Positions 9,382 to 21,665 of a stretch of 64,000 bases of DNA are shown one piece after another. The notes beneath the pieces are model-generated. The model was not told the DNA's origin. It searched no databases and saw nothing but the letters and a program-made list of their open reading frames with translations. Numbering within the stretch: position 1 is the first letter of the stretch; the number at the start of each line of letters is the position of its first letter. Location of the stretch: NCBI RefSeq assembly GCF_000003195.3, contig NC_012871.2:45699845-45763844 (forward strand), given 5' to 3'. Both the position numbers and the translations under genes were made by a program. The stretch is from Sorghum bicolor (lineage: Eukaryota > Streptophyta > Magnoliopsida > Poales > Poaceae).

Positions 9382-11280
9382 TGAAAGCCCTAGTTTGGTT
9401 TTGGATAATTGATGAAACCCTAGTACTAACCTGTATGCTAAGTGTGTGTAGACTTAAAGAGGTTGGTACATGCTAAGTGATGGAGCAAGTGATGATCATA
9501 GTGATGATGGTGATGACCACAAGATGATCAAGTGCTCAACTTGGAAAAGAAGAAAGAGAAAAACAAAACCCTATGGAGATCAAGGCAAAGGTATTGCTTA
9601 GGGTTTTGGTTTTAGTGATCAAGACACCATAGAGGGTGTGATCACATTTAGGATAGATAGCCGTACTATAAAGAGGGGAATTCTTTGGCTAAGCGGTTAT
9701 CAAGTGTCACTAGGTGTCATTGTTCATGTGCATGCATTTAGAACCTAGTGAGCTAACTTAACTCCTTCAAAGAAAATGATTGTGAAAATGCTAACACACG
9801 TGCACATGTTGGTTTACACGTTGTGGTGTTGGCACACTTTGAGAAGGGAGTTGAAGTTTGAAGGGTAGAGAGAGGATGGGTTCCTCTCTCCCTGAGGAGA
9901 AAATGAAGTGCATATTTTCTATTGCGCCGGTGGGAAATTTGGAGAAGTCGCGGGAGTGTTTCTCACTGAGGAACACTCACCGGACGCTGACACAGAAGCA
10001 CCGGACGCTGTTCCTGTGCGTCCGGTGAGCAGGCAGCGTGAATCGGTTAGGGTTAGGCACCGGACGATAGGCACCAGACGCAGCTTGGAGCGTCCGGTGG
10101 TGTGCGTCCGGTGTGAGGAGGTTTTGCAAACCTCTCTGCGCATGAGTCCGGTGAGCACCGGACGCTAAGGGTGCGTCCGGTGGCTTGCGTCCGGTGACCC
10201 TGCAAGTTTGCGAAGCTCTCTGCGCATGAGTCCGGTGTGCACCGGAGCGTCCGGTGCTCTGCAGGTTACCGTTAGACTCTGACACGCGGCTGACGTTGGA
10301 GCACCGGACGCTGGTGTTGAGCGTCCGGTGCCCCTTTAAGAGCGTCCGGTGACCCCGTTTTTCGCCCAGTGAAAGAGCCAACGGCTCTATTTGTTTGAGG
10401 GGCTATAAATACATGTTTGGCCAGCTTGGGGCTCACACTCTTGGCATTCTAACATACTAGACATCCTTGTGAGCCTAAGCAAACACCTCCCACTCATCTC
10501 CTTCATAGATTATACATCTTTGTGAGATTGGGAGTGATTCCAAGTGCATTTGCTTGAGTGATTGCATCTACTGGCACTTGGGGATCGTTCTAGCTGTGGT
10601 TTTCTTGTTACTCTTGGTGGTTGCCGCCACCTAGACGGCTTGGAGCAGCGGAGGAGGATTGGCACGAGTTGGTGATTGTTCGTGGCCATCTCCCGGTGAT
10701 TGTGAGGGGTCTTGTACCTTCCCCGGCGGAGAGCCAAAAGGTAACTCTAGTGGATTGCTCGTGTCATTGAGTTACCTCACTTGTGGGTGGGTTCTTGTGG
10801 TGTCCTAGTGAGGACGAGGTTCGTGCTACACCTCTTAGCCACCGAACCACCAAGTGTTGGTCGACACAACGGGGACGTAGCGTGCCGGCAAGCACGTGAA
10901 CCTCGGGAGAAAAATTGTGTGTCTCCATTGTGATTGATTCATTGGATTTCTCCCGGTGATTGGACTTCACAATATTGATTGGTTCATCCCCTCTACGCGG
11001 CGGTATAAAGTTCGAACCATCTCTCTTACATTCCCGCAAACTAGAGTAGCTTACTTACTTGTATATAAACTTTAGGTAGCTTTCTAGTGTAAGTAGTGAC
11101 ATAGTTCTTGTGTGCCTAGTGATTATATCAACTAGAATTGTTGGATAGGTGGCTTGCAAACACCCCATTAGAGCTAGAGCAAAAGGCTTCGCTTTGTTAT
11201 TTACTAACCTCTTGCTCTAGTGAGTTTATAGATTTTTAATAGGCTGTTCACCCCCCCTCTAGCCATATTAGGACCTTACA
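9382..11280 (+). repeat. 5' LTR of copia element C
   Basis: 1899 bp, TG...CA ends. It is nearly identical to 19745-21665, apart from a small length difference in the CACCGGACGC array, and to the surviving part of the 3' LTR. That 3' part has an extra ~36 bp (18268-18303) that the other two copies lack. The open frames inside (for example 9977-10381 on the minus strand) come from the repeat array. Confidence 0.9.
9972..10411 (+). promoter_or_regulatory. CACCGGACGC motif array upstream of LTR TATA box
   Basis: About 16 copies of CACCGGACGC or its reverse complement GCGTCCGGTG, some degenerate, lie in about 380 bp in both orientations. The block ends about 50 bp before the TATA box TATAAATA (10404-10411). 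Inference: the U3 enhancer, with a repeated binding site. The corresponding block of the solo LTR is at about 20340-20740 and has one more repeat unit. Confidence 0.6.
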
Positions 11281-11296
11281 AGTGGTATCAGAGCCG
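11281..11296 (+). other. Primer-binding site of copia element C
   Basis: TGGTATCAGAGC at 11283-11294, two bases after the LTR, is the usual plant initiator-methionine tRNA primer site. Confidence 0.85.
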
Positions 11297-11340
11297 TGGT
11301 CACCGTTTTGTGAAGGCTTAACAACCTCGGTGCTCAAATT

Positions 11341-13425
11341 ATGGCTCAAATAGTGTTCAACCATGTTGGGGGTAAACCACCGTTCTTTGATGGCACAAGT
11401 TCCTTTGACTATTGGAAGAGAAAAATGAAGATGTACCTTGGATCAATCAATGATAGAGTGTGGGAAGTCACGGAGAATGACTTTGTGATACTTGACCCCG
11501 CAAATCCCAACGACAATGAGAGAGCAAACAAGCAATGCAATACTATGGCTCTCAACACAATTTATAATGGCATTGATTCAAAGGTGTTTGAACAAGTCAA
11601 AGATCTTGAGAAAGCAAGTGAAGTGTGGACAAGATTAGAAGAAACATATGAGGGCACTACAACGGTAAAAAGTGCCAAATTGTATATGCTCAAGGACAAG
11701 CTATCCAACTTCAAGATGAAGGATGATGAGTCCATACCGGAGATGTTCTATAGGCTCCAAGTCATCATCAATGATCTCAAGGGCCTAGGTGAGAAAGTGA
11801 AGGATGAGGACTTTATTCATAAGTTCTTGATGTGGTTGCCCAAGAGGTTCAAGACATTGAGAACAATCATCTTTAGAGGTGGATTGACGGGTGTATCTCC
11901 CAATGAGGTACTTGGAGATGTCATGACCGAAGATCAATACAATGACAATGATGATGATGAGGTCATGAAGAAGGATGATGATGACAAGAAGAAGAAGAGT
12001 GTAGCATTCAAAGCTAGCTCTTCATCCAAGAGCAAGAACAAGGGCAAGGCCAAGAAAGAAGAATCAAGTGATGAGGAGTGCTCCAATGATGATAGTGATG
12101 ATGAAGCACTAGCACTCTTTGTCCGCAAATTTGGCAAGATGATGAAGAAGATGTGCTACCATACAAGAAAGAGAAGAGATCATTTCAAGAACAAGGAGCA
12201 TGTGAGACTATGCTACAAGTGCAAGAGCCCCGATCATATTGTGGCGGATTGTCCCTACAACAGTGACAATGATGAGCATGACAAGAAGAACAAGAAGGAG
12301 AAGAAAGAAAAGGAAGAGAAGAAGATGGTCTTCAAGAAGAAGAAGAAGAAGGGCGGATCCTATGTTGTGACATGGGATAGTGATGTCTCTTTGGATGATG
12401 ATTCTAGTGATGATGACAAGGCATCCAAGAAGAAGGCGCTTGCAAGCATTGCTATCAACAAGCCATCACTCTTTGACACTCCTTCATGCTTCATGGCCAA
12501 GGGCCACAAGGTACAATATGATGAGAGTGAAAGTGAAAGTGAACATGAACATGATAGTGATAGTGATGATGAAAATGAATTCACTAATGAACAACTCATG
12601 GACATGTTAGAACAAGCCGATTCTCTCATTCAATCTAAAAACAAGAAGTGCAAAGAATTGGCCAAGAAGTTAAAAGTTCTTGAACAATCCTTTGATGCGC
12701 TCAATGCTAATCATGAGAGGCTAGTGGAAGCCCATGAGAAGCTTGGCAAGGCTCACACCAAGCTTGAGAAAGCTCACTCCTTGTTGTTAGAAGAGAACAA
12801 GGAAAAGGTTGTTGTATCATGTGATGTGGGCACAACATGTGACTTAATTAAAGAATCACCCAACCTACCTATTGTTGTTGCCACTAACTCTTCTTGTAGG
12901 TCTTCATCCACCACCACCAACTCTACCTCTACTTCTAGTGTTGGTATCGCTTGTGATGCTTCACTAAAGGTTGAGAATGGGACTCTCAAGAGAGAGGTGG
13001 ATGAGCTCACTCACGCCCTAGGCAAGGCCTATGGTGGTGAGGCCCGCTTGCTAAAATGCTTGGGTAGCCAAAGGTTTTCTCTAAACAAAGAGGGATTAGG
13101 ATATACCCCCAAGAAGGGCAAGAAAGCCTTTGCAACTCACAAGCCTAGCTTTGTGAAGAGCAATGGTCGGTATTGCAACAAATGCAAGCAAGTTGGGCAC
13201 CTAGAGCTTAATTGCAATAAAATGAACAAGAACAAGAAAATTGCTAATGTACCTTACATTCCTTTTGATTCTTGTTATGTGCTTGCCAAGGGTGAGAAGG
13301 GTGTGCATGCTAAGTTTGTTGGTACACCAATTGTGGGTCCAAAGAAGAAGGCCATTTGGGTACCAAAGAGCTTAGTCACTAACCTCCAAGGACCCAAACA
13401 AGTATGGGTACCTAAGAAACATTGA
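11341..13425 (+). CDS. gag: Gag polyprotein of copia element C
   Basis: 694 residues from ATG 11341 to TGA 13423-13425. The N-terminal ~200 residues form the capsid-like domain of plant copia Gag (FDGTSSFDYWKRKMKMYL, then LxxTYEGTTTVKSAK). An acidic and lysine-rich region follows, then a CCHC knuckle CYKCKSPDHIVADC at about residue 291. Next come charged repeats, a long helical segment (about 420-490) and a second knuckle CNKCKQVGHLELNC at about residue 611. Two knuckles some 320 residues apart and a coiled coil between them suit the large Gag of the SIRE/Maximus lineage. It packages RNA in cytoplasmic particles. The ORF is intact. Confidence 0.88.
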   Translation: MAQIVFNHVGGKPPFFDGTSSFDYWKRKMKMYLGSINDRVWEVTENDFVILDPANPNDNERANKQCNTMALNTIYNGIDSKVFEQVKDLEKASEVWTRLEETYEGTTTVKSAKLYMLKDKLSNFKMKDDESIPEMFYRLQVIINDLKGLGEKVKDEDFIHKFLMWLPKRFKTLRTIIFRGGLTGVSPNEVLGDVMTEDQYNDNDDDEVMKKDDDDKKKKSVAFKASSSSKSKNKGKAKKEESSDEECSNDDSDDEALALFVRKFGKMMKKMCYHTRKRRDHFKNKEHVRLCYKCKSPDHIVADCPYNSDNDEHDKKNKKEKKEKEEKKMVFKKKKKKGGSYVVTWDSDVSLDDDSSDDDKASKKKALASIAINKPSLFDTPSCFMAKGHKVQYDESESESEHEHDSDSDDENEFTNEQLMDMLEQADSLIQSKNKKCKELAKKLKVLEQSFDALNANHERLVEAHEKLGKAHTKLEKAHSLLLEENKEKVVVSCDVGTTCDLIKESPNLPIVVATNSSCRSSSTTTNSTSTSSVGIACDASLKVENGTLKREVDELTHALGKAYGGEARLLKCLGSQRFSLNKEGLGYTPKKGKKAFATHKPSFVKSNGRYCNKCKQVGHLELNCNKMNKNKKIANVPYIPFDSCYVLAKGEKGVHAKFVGTPIVGPKKKAIWVPKSLVTNLQGPKQVWVPKKH

Positions 13426-13437
13426 TTTGTTTTGTAG

Positions 13438-16400
13438 GTAAACTATAAAGCCGGAGGAAGGCATTGGGTGCTTGATAGTGGGTGCACACAACACATGACT
13501 GGTGATTCAAGAATGTTCAATTCAATCAATCCAAATGATGACAATGGTGTTGATAGTATCACATTTGGCGACAATGGGAAAGGCAAGGTCAAAGGGCTTG
13601 GTAAAATTGCTATATCCAATGACTTGAGCATTTCCAATGTGCTACTAGTAGAGAGCTTGAACTTCAACTTGCTATCCGTAGCTCAACTTTGTGATCTTGG
13701 TTTCAAATGCATATTTGGAGTTGATGATGTAGAGATCATAAGTGTAGATGGCTCTAACTTGATATTCAAAGGCTTTAGATATGAGAATCTATACTTGGTT
13801 GATTTCAATGCTAGTGAAGCTCAATTGTCAACATGTTTGCTCACCAAATCTAGCATGGGTTGGTTATGGCATAGAAGGCTTGGTCATGTTGGAATGAAAC
13901 AATTAAACAAGTTAGTCAAGCATGATCTTGTTAGAGGCTTGAAAGATGTCACATTTGAGAAAGATAAGCTTTGTAGTGCATGTCAAGCCGGAAAGCAAGT
14001 TGGCAACACTCATCCCAAGAAGAGCATCATGAGTACATGCAAGGCATTTGAGTTGTTGCACATGGACTTGTTTGGACCAACCACATATACAAGCATTGGT
14101 GGAAATAAATATAGATTTGTGATAGTGGATGATTTCACAAGATATTCATGGGTATTCTTTCTTAGTGACAAGAGTGATGCTTTTGCAACCTTCAAATCAT
14201 TTGTCAAGGGAATACACAATGAGTTTGAAACAACCATTAAGAAAGTGCGAAGTGACAATGGAAGTGAATTCAAGAATACAAGAGTTGATGAGCTTTGTGA
14301 TGAATTTGGCATTAGGCATCAATTCTCGGCCAAGTACACTCCACAATCAAATGGTCTTGTTGAGAGGAAAAATAGAACCTTGATTGACATGGCAAGATCA
14401 ATGTTGAGTGAGTACAATGTGAGTCATTCTTTTTGGGCTGAAGCAATCAACACGGCTTGCTACTATAGCAACCGACTCTATTGTCACCCAATGATGGAGA
14501 AGACTCCATATGAGCTCTTGAATGGAAGAAAGCCCAACATTGCATACTTTCGGGTTTTTGGTTGCAAATGCTACATATTGAAGAAAGGCACTAGATTGAG
14601 TAAATTTGAAAAGAAATGTGATGAAGGTTTCTTGCTTGGTTACTCCACTACTAGCAAAGCTTATAGAGTTTGGAATTTGGCTAGTGGTACTCTTGAGGAG
14701 GTGCATGATGTTGAGTTTGATGAAACAAATGGCTCTCAAGAGGAAGATGAGAATCTAGATGATGTGAGAGGCACTCAATTGGTCGATGCAATGAAAAATA
14801 TGGATATTGGTGATTTAAGGCCTAGAGAGGTGATTGATGTTGAAGATGACAAAGATCAAGTGATTCCTACCTCTAATGTGCAAGCTAGTGGTTCTCATGA
14901 TCAAAATCAAGCTAGTACAAGTGGTACTCAAGTGCAAGATCAACAAGCTAGTACATCATCTCATGATAAACCAAGTACAAGCAATCAAGTGCAAATACTC
15001 CAACCAACAAGTATTGCAAGAGATCATCCATTGGATCATATCATAGGTGACATTCAAAGAGGAGTGCAAACTAGATCAAGATTAGCATCATTTTGTGAGC
15101 ATTTCTCCTTTGTGTCTCACATTGAGCCAAAGAAGATTGATGAAGCATTGAGAGATGTTGGGTTAATGCTATGCATGAAGAGCTTAACAACTTCAAGAGA
15201 AATCAAGTATGGGAATTAGTTGAGAGGCCTAGTGATCATAATGTCATTGGTACTAGATGGGTCTTTCGCAACAAACAAGATCAAGATGGGATAGTTGTAA
15301 GGAACAAAGCAAGATTGGTAGCACAAGGCTACACTCAAGTTGAAGGTCTTGACTTTGGTGAAACATATGCCCCGGTTGCAAGATTGGAAGCAATTAGGAT
15401 CTTGTTAGCCTATGCTTGTGCTCATAACATCAAGCTATACCAAATGGATGTGAAAAGTGCATTTCTCAATGGATATATCAATGAAGAAGTATATGTTGAG
15501 CAACCTCCCGGTTTTGAAGATGACAAGAAACCCAACCATGTTTACAAGCTAAGAAAGGCATTGTATGGTTTGAAGCAAGCACCTAGAGCATGGTATGAGA
15601 GATTGAGAGATTTCTTACTCTCTAAAGGTTTCAAGATGGGCAAGGTTGACACCACTCTCTTCACCAAGAAGATTGGTAAGGACTTCTTTGTGTTATATGT
15701 TGATGATATCATATTTGGATCAACCAACCAAGAATTTTGTGAGGAGTTTGGAAACATGATGGCTAATGAGTTTGAGATGTCAATGATTGGAGAGCTTAGT
15801 TACTTTCTTGGTCTTCAAATCAAGCAATTGAAGAATGACACATTTGTGAGTCAAGGCAAGTACATAAAAGACATGCTCAAGAAGTTTGGTATGGATGATG
15901 CAAAATCAATTAGCACACCAATGGGAACAAATGGAAGCCTAGATAGTGATACGAGTGGAAACATGGTGGATCAAAAGCTATATCGGTCTATGATTGGAAG
16001 CCTACTCTATGTGACCGCTTCAAGACCGGATGTCATATTTAGTGTATGCATGTGTGCAAGATTCCAAGCCTCACCAAGAGAAAGTCATTTGAAAGCAACA
16101 AAGAGAATATTGAGGTACTTGAAGCATACACAAAATGTTGGTTTGTGGTATCCCAAAGGTGCAAAGTTTGAACTTGTTGGATATTCCAACTCGGACTATG
16201 CGGGATGCCAAGTTGAAAGAAGAAGCACATCGGGCACATGTCAACTATTGGGAAGATCGCTTGTCTCATGGTCATCCAAGAAGCAAAATAGTGTTGCACT
16301 ATCAACCGCCGAAGCGGAATACATTGCGGCCGGTAGTTGTTGTGCACAAATCCTATGGATGAAGGCAACTTTGAAGGACTTTGGAATCAACTTCAAGCAA

Positions 16401-16649
16401 GTGCCATTGCTATGTGACAATGAAAGTGCCGTGAAGCTCACCAACAATCCGGTTCAACACTCAAGAACAAAGCACATAGATGTCCGCCATCACTTCATAA
16501 GAGATCACCAACAAAAAGGGGACATTTGCATTGAGAGTATAGGCACCGATGATCAACTTGCTGATATATTCACCAAGCCACTTGATGAGAAGAGGTTTTG
16601 CAAGCTAAGGAATGAATTGAACATACTTGACTTCTCAAATATGTGTTGA
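13438..16649 (+). pseudogene. pol: Copia pol: protease, integrase, reverse transcriptase, RNase H
   Basis: The pol frame follows gag in the same phase, after two in-frame stops (TGA 13423, TAG 13435). In order: protease active site HWVLDSGCTQHMTG; GAG-pre-integrase region with HRRLGHVG and CSACQAGK; integrase core with MDLFGPT, RSDNGSEF and ERKNRT; a linker; then after a frameshift near 15160 the reverse transcriptase (WVFRNK...YVDDIIFGS) and RNase H ([24 protein letters not shown]). The frameshift is a small deletion that puts 15171-16649 in another frame. The first RNase H Asp appears replaced in YSNSDYAG, where YSDSDYAG-type sequences are usual. These lesions make this copy non-functional on its own. 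Confidence 0.85.
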
Positions 16650-17755
16650 TGCACCCCCACTATATGACGTGCCTCTCCTTCGAGCGAAGCAAGGTAAAAT
16701 TGTTTGACATGTCATCCATCCTATGCTAAGGACTTGTGTAGTGCATCTAGTCATTCCTTACATGTCTTAGGATCATTCATGAAAATCAAATGAATTTGAT
16801 GCTTATATGGTACCACTATTGCCTCTATGCTTGATTTTATCTAGTGGTAGCATATGACATGTTTGTGGGCTTGCAATCCTAGTGTTTGATCTAGAATATG
16901 AGCTATAAGTGTTTAACTCAACATGGTACAAGATAACCCTTATTTGGAGGTGTGAAGAAGCTTGTCCTTGGATCAAACCGAGTTAAATATCTTAGGCAAG
17001 TAATCTAGATTGGACCAATTTGGGAAAATGATCTCACTTCACATGGTTTCACACTAACCTATCTAAAATTTGAGCTCACCTTTTGTGGTCATTGATGACA
17101 AAGGGGGAGAAAATTTCCCAAAAACTTAAGATAGGGGAGTAACATGATAAAAGAAGGGGATCAATTAAAATTTTGAAGCACACAAGTAGGGGGAGCAAGC
17201 TCATAAACTTGTATGTTGCATTTGTATGTGCATCACATATGGTTGCTTGCATTTGCATTAGTTTTAGGAGTTTTCTCTCCGATGCCTTGCTTGTGTGGTG
17301 TATGCTAGTTGTAGGCTTGATTGATGAAATGAAGAACTAGCATGCATATGAAGTGTAACTAGACTTTTTCACAAGTGGTACTAGAACCTTGTTTATAATA
17401 TTGATCTCACGGGGTGTTCTAGTTTTGTGAATGTCTAGTTACTCATGGTGCTAAGGATGGTGTATATTGGCAACTCCGATTGGTATCACGCTTCAAAGGT
17501 CCATTCTTTACACCTTAGCATCATTTGGTAGAAATTGACTCCTATATTTCCTATTCAAGCATATGTGCAAAGCTTTCAAATCCAAACTCTTAGCACATAT
17601 GTAGGGGGAGCAATTGCTACCAATTTGGGTTTATGAAACTTGTCCATAATCTTTGCACATGGTAAAATGCTTGGACAAGCAACATGAATCCAAGAAAAAT
17701 TTTATTGAAAATCTTTGTAAAAAGGGTTGTCATCAATTACCAAAAAGGGGGAGAT
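16650..17755 (+). other. 3' untranslated region and PPT of copia element C
   Basis: About 1.1 kb without a supported ORF; no envelope-like ORF is visible. AAAGGGGGAGA occurs at about 17100. The PPT proper is AAAAAGGGGGAGATT, ending at 17755, next to the LTR start TGAAAGCCC. Confidence 0.7.
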
Positions 17756-18317
17756 TGAAAGCCCTAGTTTGGTTTTGGATAATTGATGAAACCCTAGTAC
17801 TAACCTCTATGCTAAGTGTGTGTAGACTTAATGAGGTTGGTACATGCTAAGTGATGGAGCAAGTGATGATCATAGTGATGATGGTGATGACCACAAGATG
17901 ATCAAGTGCTCAACTTGGAAAAGAAGAAAGAGAAAAACAAAACCCTATGGAGATCAAGGCAAAGGTATTGCTTAGGGTTTTGGTTTTGGTGATCAAGACA
18001 CCATAGAGGGTGTGATCACATTTAGGATAGATAGCCGTACTATAAAGAGGGGAATTCTTTGGCTAAGCGGTTATCAAGTGCCACTAGATGTCATTGTTCA
18101 TGTGCATGCATTTAGAACCTAGTGAGCTAACTTAACTCCTTCAAAGAAAATGATTGTGAAAATGCTAACACACGTGCACATGTTGGTTTACACGTTGTGG
18201 TGTTGGCACACTTTGAGAAGGGAGTTGAAGTTTGAAGGGTAGAGAGAGGATGGGTTCCTCTCTCCCTCCCGCCGAGCTTGAGAGTCGGGATTCGGCGCTT
18301 TTCGAGAAAATGAAGTT
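17756..18317 (+). repeat. Truncated 3' LTR of copia element C
   Basis: Matches the first ~560 bp of the 5' LTR, then changes abruptly to chromovirus LTR sequence equal to about 7947 onward. At the junction both parents share AAGT (copia GAAAATGAAGT, chromovirus AAAAGTTGTTC), a microhomology breakpoint. Confidence 0.85.
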
Positions 18318-19744
18318 GTTCAGAATTTTACAAGCTATAAATCATATTTTGGTGACCAGAGCTAATTTTGAGTGGAACATGATGAATTTGACCAAACAGT
18401 TTGAGGTTCAAAATCCATTTTGGGGAAATTCAAATTTTTGAATTGGGGCAGATCAGGATTTCCAAAATTACTTTTGATTTTTCCAAACAACTTGAAAAAC
18501 TCCCAACATGAAAGTTGTTCAACTTTTTGTGCTCTACAACTTTCATGTTGGTCACTTTTCAAAATTCCAAATAGATTTTGAATTGGAGGTTCAAATTGGA
18601 AAAGGGGACCCTTTCTGGAAATCTGTATTTTCAAAATTACTTTGAATTTTGTATTGAAACTTCAAAAACTCAAAACACCAAAGTTGTACCTCTTAACAAG
18701 ATCTACAACTTTTCTTTTGAACTCCACCTCAAATTTTGCTTGGTTTTTAAATTGTGCAAAAGGGGGCGATTCTAGGGTTCAAAAATCAGGGTTTCCCCCC
18801 TAATCCTTCGGAAATCTTTCACCCTAGGGTTTCAGCAACCAACACAAGCATCAATACACACTATAAACACACTTTAGATCCCTAAGCACAACCAATCAAA
18901 ATAAACTTGTTTTAAGTTGATGCATAATAAGGTGCTTGGCAGGTATGCGATGCAATGCTCATGATGACATGACCAAGTTTTAGTAACCGTAACATCGGGG
19001 ATGTTACAGCCCTTCCCTCTTAAAGAAATCTCGTCCCCGAGATTTAAAACCTTAGGGTACGTAATGGAAAAGGAAATTTGTCAAACTATTTCATCTCTAA
19101 CTCTTTTCATAAGACAAGAAGCTGGGGAAAACTACTTCATTATAAACATATATGTACACAAAGTACATGGCTTTGGCTACTCTTTTCCTCCACTAGAGTA
19201 CACTCCCTATTTATCAGATGTTGTCTTGAAGAGAAGCGTGAAACTCAGGAAAATTCTCCATTAGGTAATCTTCAGATTCCCATGTGGCTTCCTCTTCAGA
19301 GTGCTGGCTCCACTGTACCTTGTACCACTTGGTAATTGTTCTTCGAGTAACTCTATCTCTTTGGTCCAATACTCGGATAGGAGACTCCGAATAAGTTAAA
19401 TCCGGTTCAAGTTCCATATCTTCAATATCTTGAACTTGGTCTGGTACCCGAAGACACTTTTTCAATTGAGACACATGGAACACATTATGTATCCCGGATA
19501 ATCGTTCGGGCAGTTTAAGGCGGTAAGCTACCTGTCCACATCGGTCAATGATTGGAAAGGGACCAATTTAACGGGGCGCTAACTTGCCTCTAACACCAAA
19601 ATGATTTACTCCTTTCAGTTTGCCCACCTGTTTGAGGGTGGTAGGCAGTGCTGTATAAAAGTTTGGTGCCCAAGGACTCGTGTAAACATTTCCAGAATTG
19701 GGAGACAAATTGTGTGCCTCTATCTGACACTATTGTCTTTGGTA
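18314..19744 (-). repeat. Duplicated chromovirus segment: LTR start, PPT, chromodomain, integrase part
   Basis: Collinear with 7947-9381 at an offset of 10363 bp with only scattered substitutions. It has the LTR start (19008 on the minus strand), the PPT, and the chromodomain ORF (19483-19214, FHVSQLKKCL...VQWSQHSEEEATWESED), plus the integrase remnant up to the copia insertion point. With the LTR that follows it forms the second unit of a tandem duplication. Confidence 0.88.
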
Positions 19745-21665
19745 TGAAAGCCCTAGTTTGGTTTTGGATAATTGATGAAACCCTAGTACTAACCTCTATG
19801 CTAAGTGTGTGTAGACTTAATGAGGTTGGTACATGCTAAGTGATGGAGCAAGTGATGATCATAGTGATGATGGTGATGACCACAAGATGATCAAGTGCTC
19901 AACTTGGAAAAGAAGAAAGAGAAAAACAAAACCCTATGGAGATCAAGGCAAAGGTATTGCTTAGGGTTTTGGTTTTGGTGATCAAGACACCATAGAGGGT
20001 GTGATCACATTTAGGATAGATAGCCGTACTATAAAGAGGGGAATTCTTTGGCTAAGCGGTTATCAAGTGCCACTAGGTGTCATTGTTCATGTGCATGCAT
20101 TTAGAACCTAGTGAGCTAACTTAACTCCTTCAAAGAAAATGATTGTGAAAATGCTAACACACGTGCACATGTTGGTTTACACATTGTGGTGTTGGCACAC
20201 TTTGAGAAGGGAGTTGAAGTTTGAAGGGTAGAGAGAGGATGGGTTCCTCTCTCCCTGAGGAGAAAATGAAGTGCATATTTTCTATTGCGCCGGTGGGAAA
20301 TTTGGAGAAGTCGCGGGAGTGTTTCTCACTGAGGAACACTCACCGGACGCTGACTCAGAAGCACCGGACGCTGTTCCTGTGCGTCCGGGGAGCAGGCAGC
20401 GTGACTCGGTTAGGGTTAGGCACCGGACGATAGGCACCAGACGCAGCTTGGAGCGTCCGGTGGTGTGCGTCCGATGTGAGGAGGTTTTGCAAACCTCTCT
20501 GCGCATGAGTCCGGTGAGCACCGGACGCTAAGGGTGCGTCCGGTGGCTTGCGTCCGGTGACCCTGCAAGTTTGCGAAGCTCTCTGCGCATGAGTCCGGTG
20601 TGCACCAGACGCGTCCGGTGCCAACTTGCTCAGCGTCCGGTGCTCTGCAGGTTACCGTTAGACTCTGACACGTGGCTGACGTTGGAGCACCAGACGCTGG
20701 TGTTGAGCGTCCGGTGCCCCTTTAAGAGCGTCCGGTGACCCCGTTTTTCGCCCAGTGAAAGAGCCAACGGCTCTATTTGTTTGAGGGGCTATAAATACGT
20801 GTTTGGCCGGCTTGGGGCTCACACTCTTGGCATTCTAACATACTAGACATCCTTGTGAGCCTAAGCAAACACCTCCCACTCATCTCCTTCATAGATTATA
20901 CATCTTTGTGAGATTGGGAGTGATTCCAAGTGCATTTGCTTGAGTGATTGCATCTACTGGCACTTGGGGATCGTTCTAGCTGTGGTTTTCTTGTTACTCT
21001 TGGTGGTTGCCGCCACCTAGACGGCTTGGAGCAGCGGAGGAGGATTGGCACGAGTTGGTGATTGTTCGTGGCCATCTCCCGGTGATTGTGAGGGGTCTTG
21101 TACCTTCCCCGGCGGAGAGCCAAAAGGTAACTCTAGTGGATTGCTCGTGTCGTTGAGTTACCTCACTTGTGGGTGGGTTCTTGTGGTGTCCTAGTGAGGA
21201 CGAGGTTCGTGCTACACCTCTTAGCCACCGAACCACCAAGTGTTGGTCGACACAACGGGGACGTAGCGTGCCGGCAAGCACGTGAACCTCGGGAGAAAAA
21301 TTGTGTGTCTCCATTGTGATTGATTCATTGGATTTCTCCCGGTGATTGGACTTCACATTATTGATTGGTTCATCCCCTCTACGCGGCGGTATAAAGTTCG
21401 AACCATCTCTCTTACATTCCCGCAAACTAGAGTAGCTTACTTACTTGTATAGAAACTTTAGGTAGCTTTCTAGTGTAAGTAGTGACATAGCTCTTGTGTG
21501 CCTAGTGATTATATCAACTAGAATTGTTGGATAGGTGGCTTGCAAACACTCCATTAGAGCTAGAGCAAAAAGCTTCGCTTTGTTATTTACTAACCTCTTG
21601 CTCTAGTGAGTTTGTAGATTTTTAATAGGCTATTCACCCCCCCTCTAGCCATATAGGACCTTACA
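19745..21665 (+). repeat. Solo copia LTR in the second duplication unit
   Basis: 1921 bp, a full LTR with no internal region. It is flanked by TGGTA and TAGTA, and the chromovirus integrase frame continues on both sides (HGV before, KTIVSDRG after, on the minus strand). Inference: the second unit once had a complete copia element that recombined between its LTRs. Confidence 0.88.

Larger units (their letters stand above)
9382..18317 (+). mobile_element. Element C: SIRE/Maximus-type Ty1/copia retrotransposon
   Basis: 5' LTR 9382-11280 (TGAAAGCCC...CCTTACA), iMet-type PBS, gag, pol in integrase-RT-RNase H order, PPT and a truncated 3' LTR (17756-18317). It is inserted in the chromovirus integrase. 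The flanks of the related solo copy are TGGTA (19740-19744) and TAGTA (21666-21670), a TSD with one later substitution. The element is broken by stops between gag and pol and a frameshift near 15160, and its 3' LTR ends at a duplication junction. Confidence 0.9.

Noticed and set aside
9972..10357. CRISPR-like array
   Set aside because: Repeats are about 10 bp, in both orientations, unevenly spaced and inside a plant LTR. There are no unique spacers or cas genes.
9977..10381. 134-codon minus-strand ORF in the copia LTR (and relatives near 20282-20624)
   Set aside because: The sequence is a translation of the CACCGGACGC array. Residues repeat with the DNA motif, and the frame changes between LTR copies.
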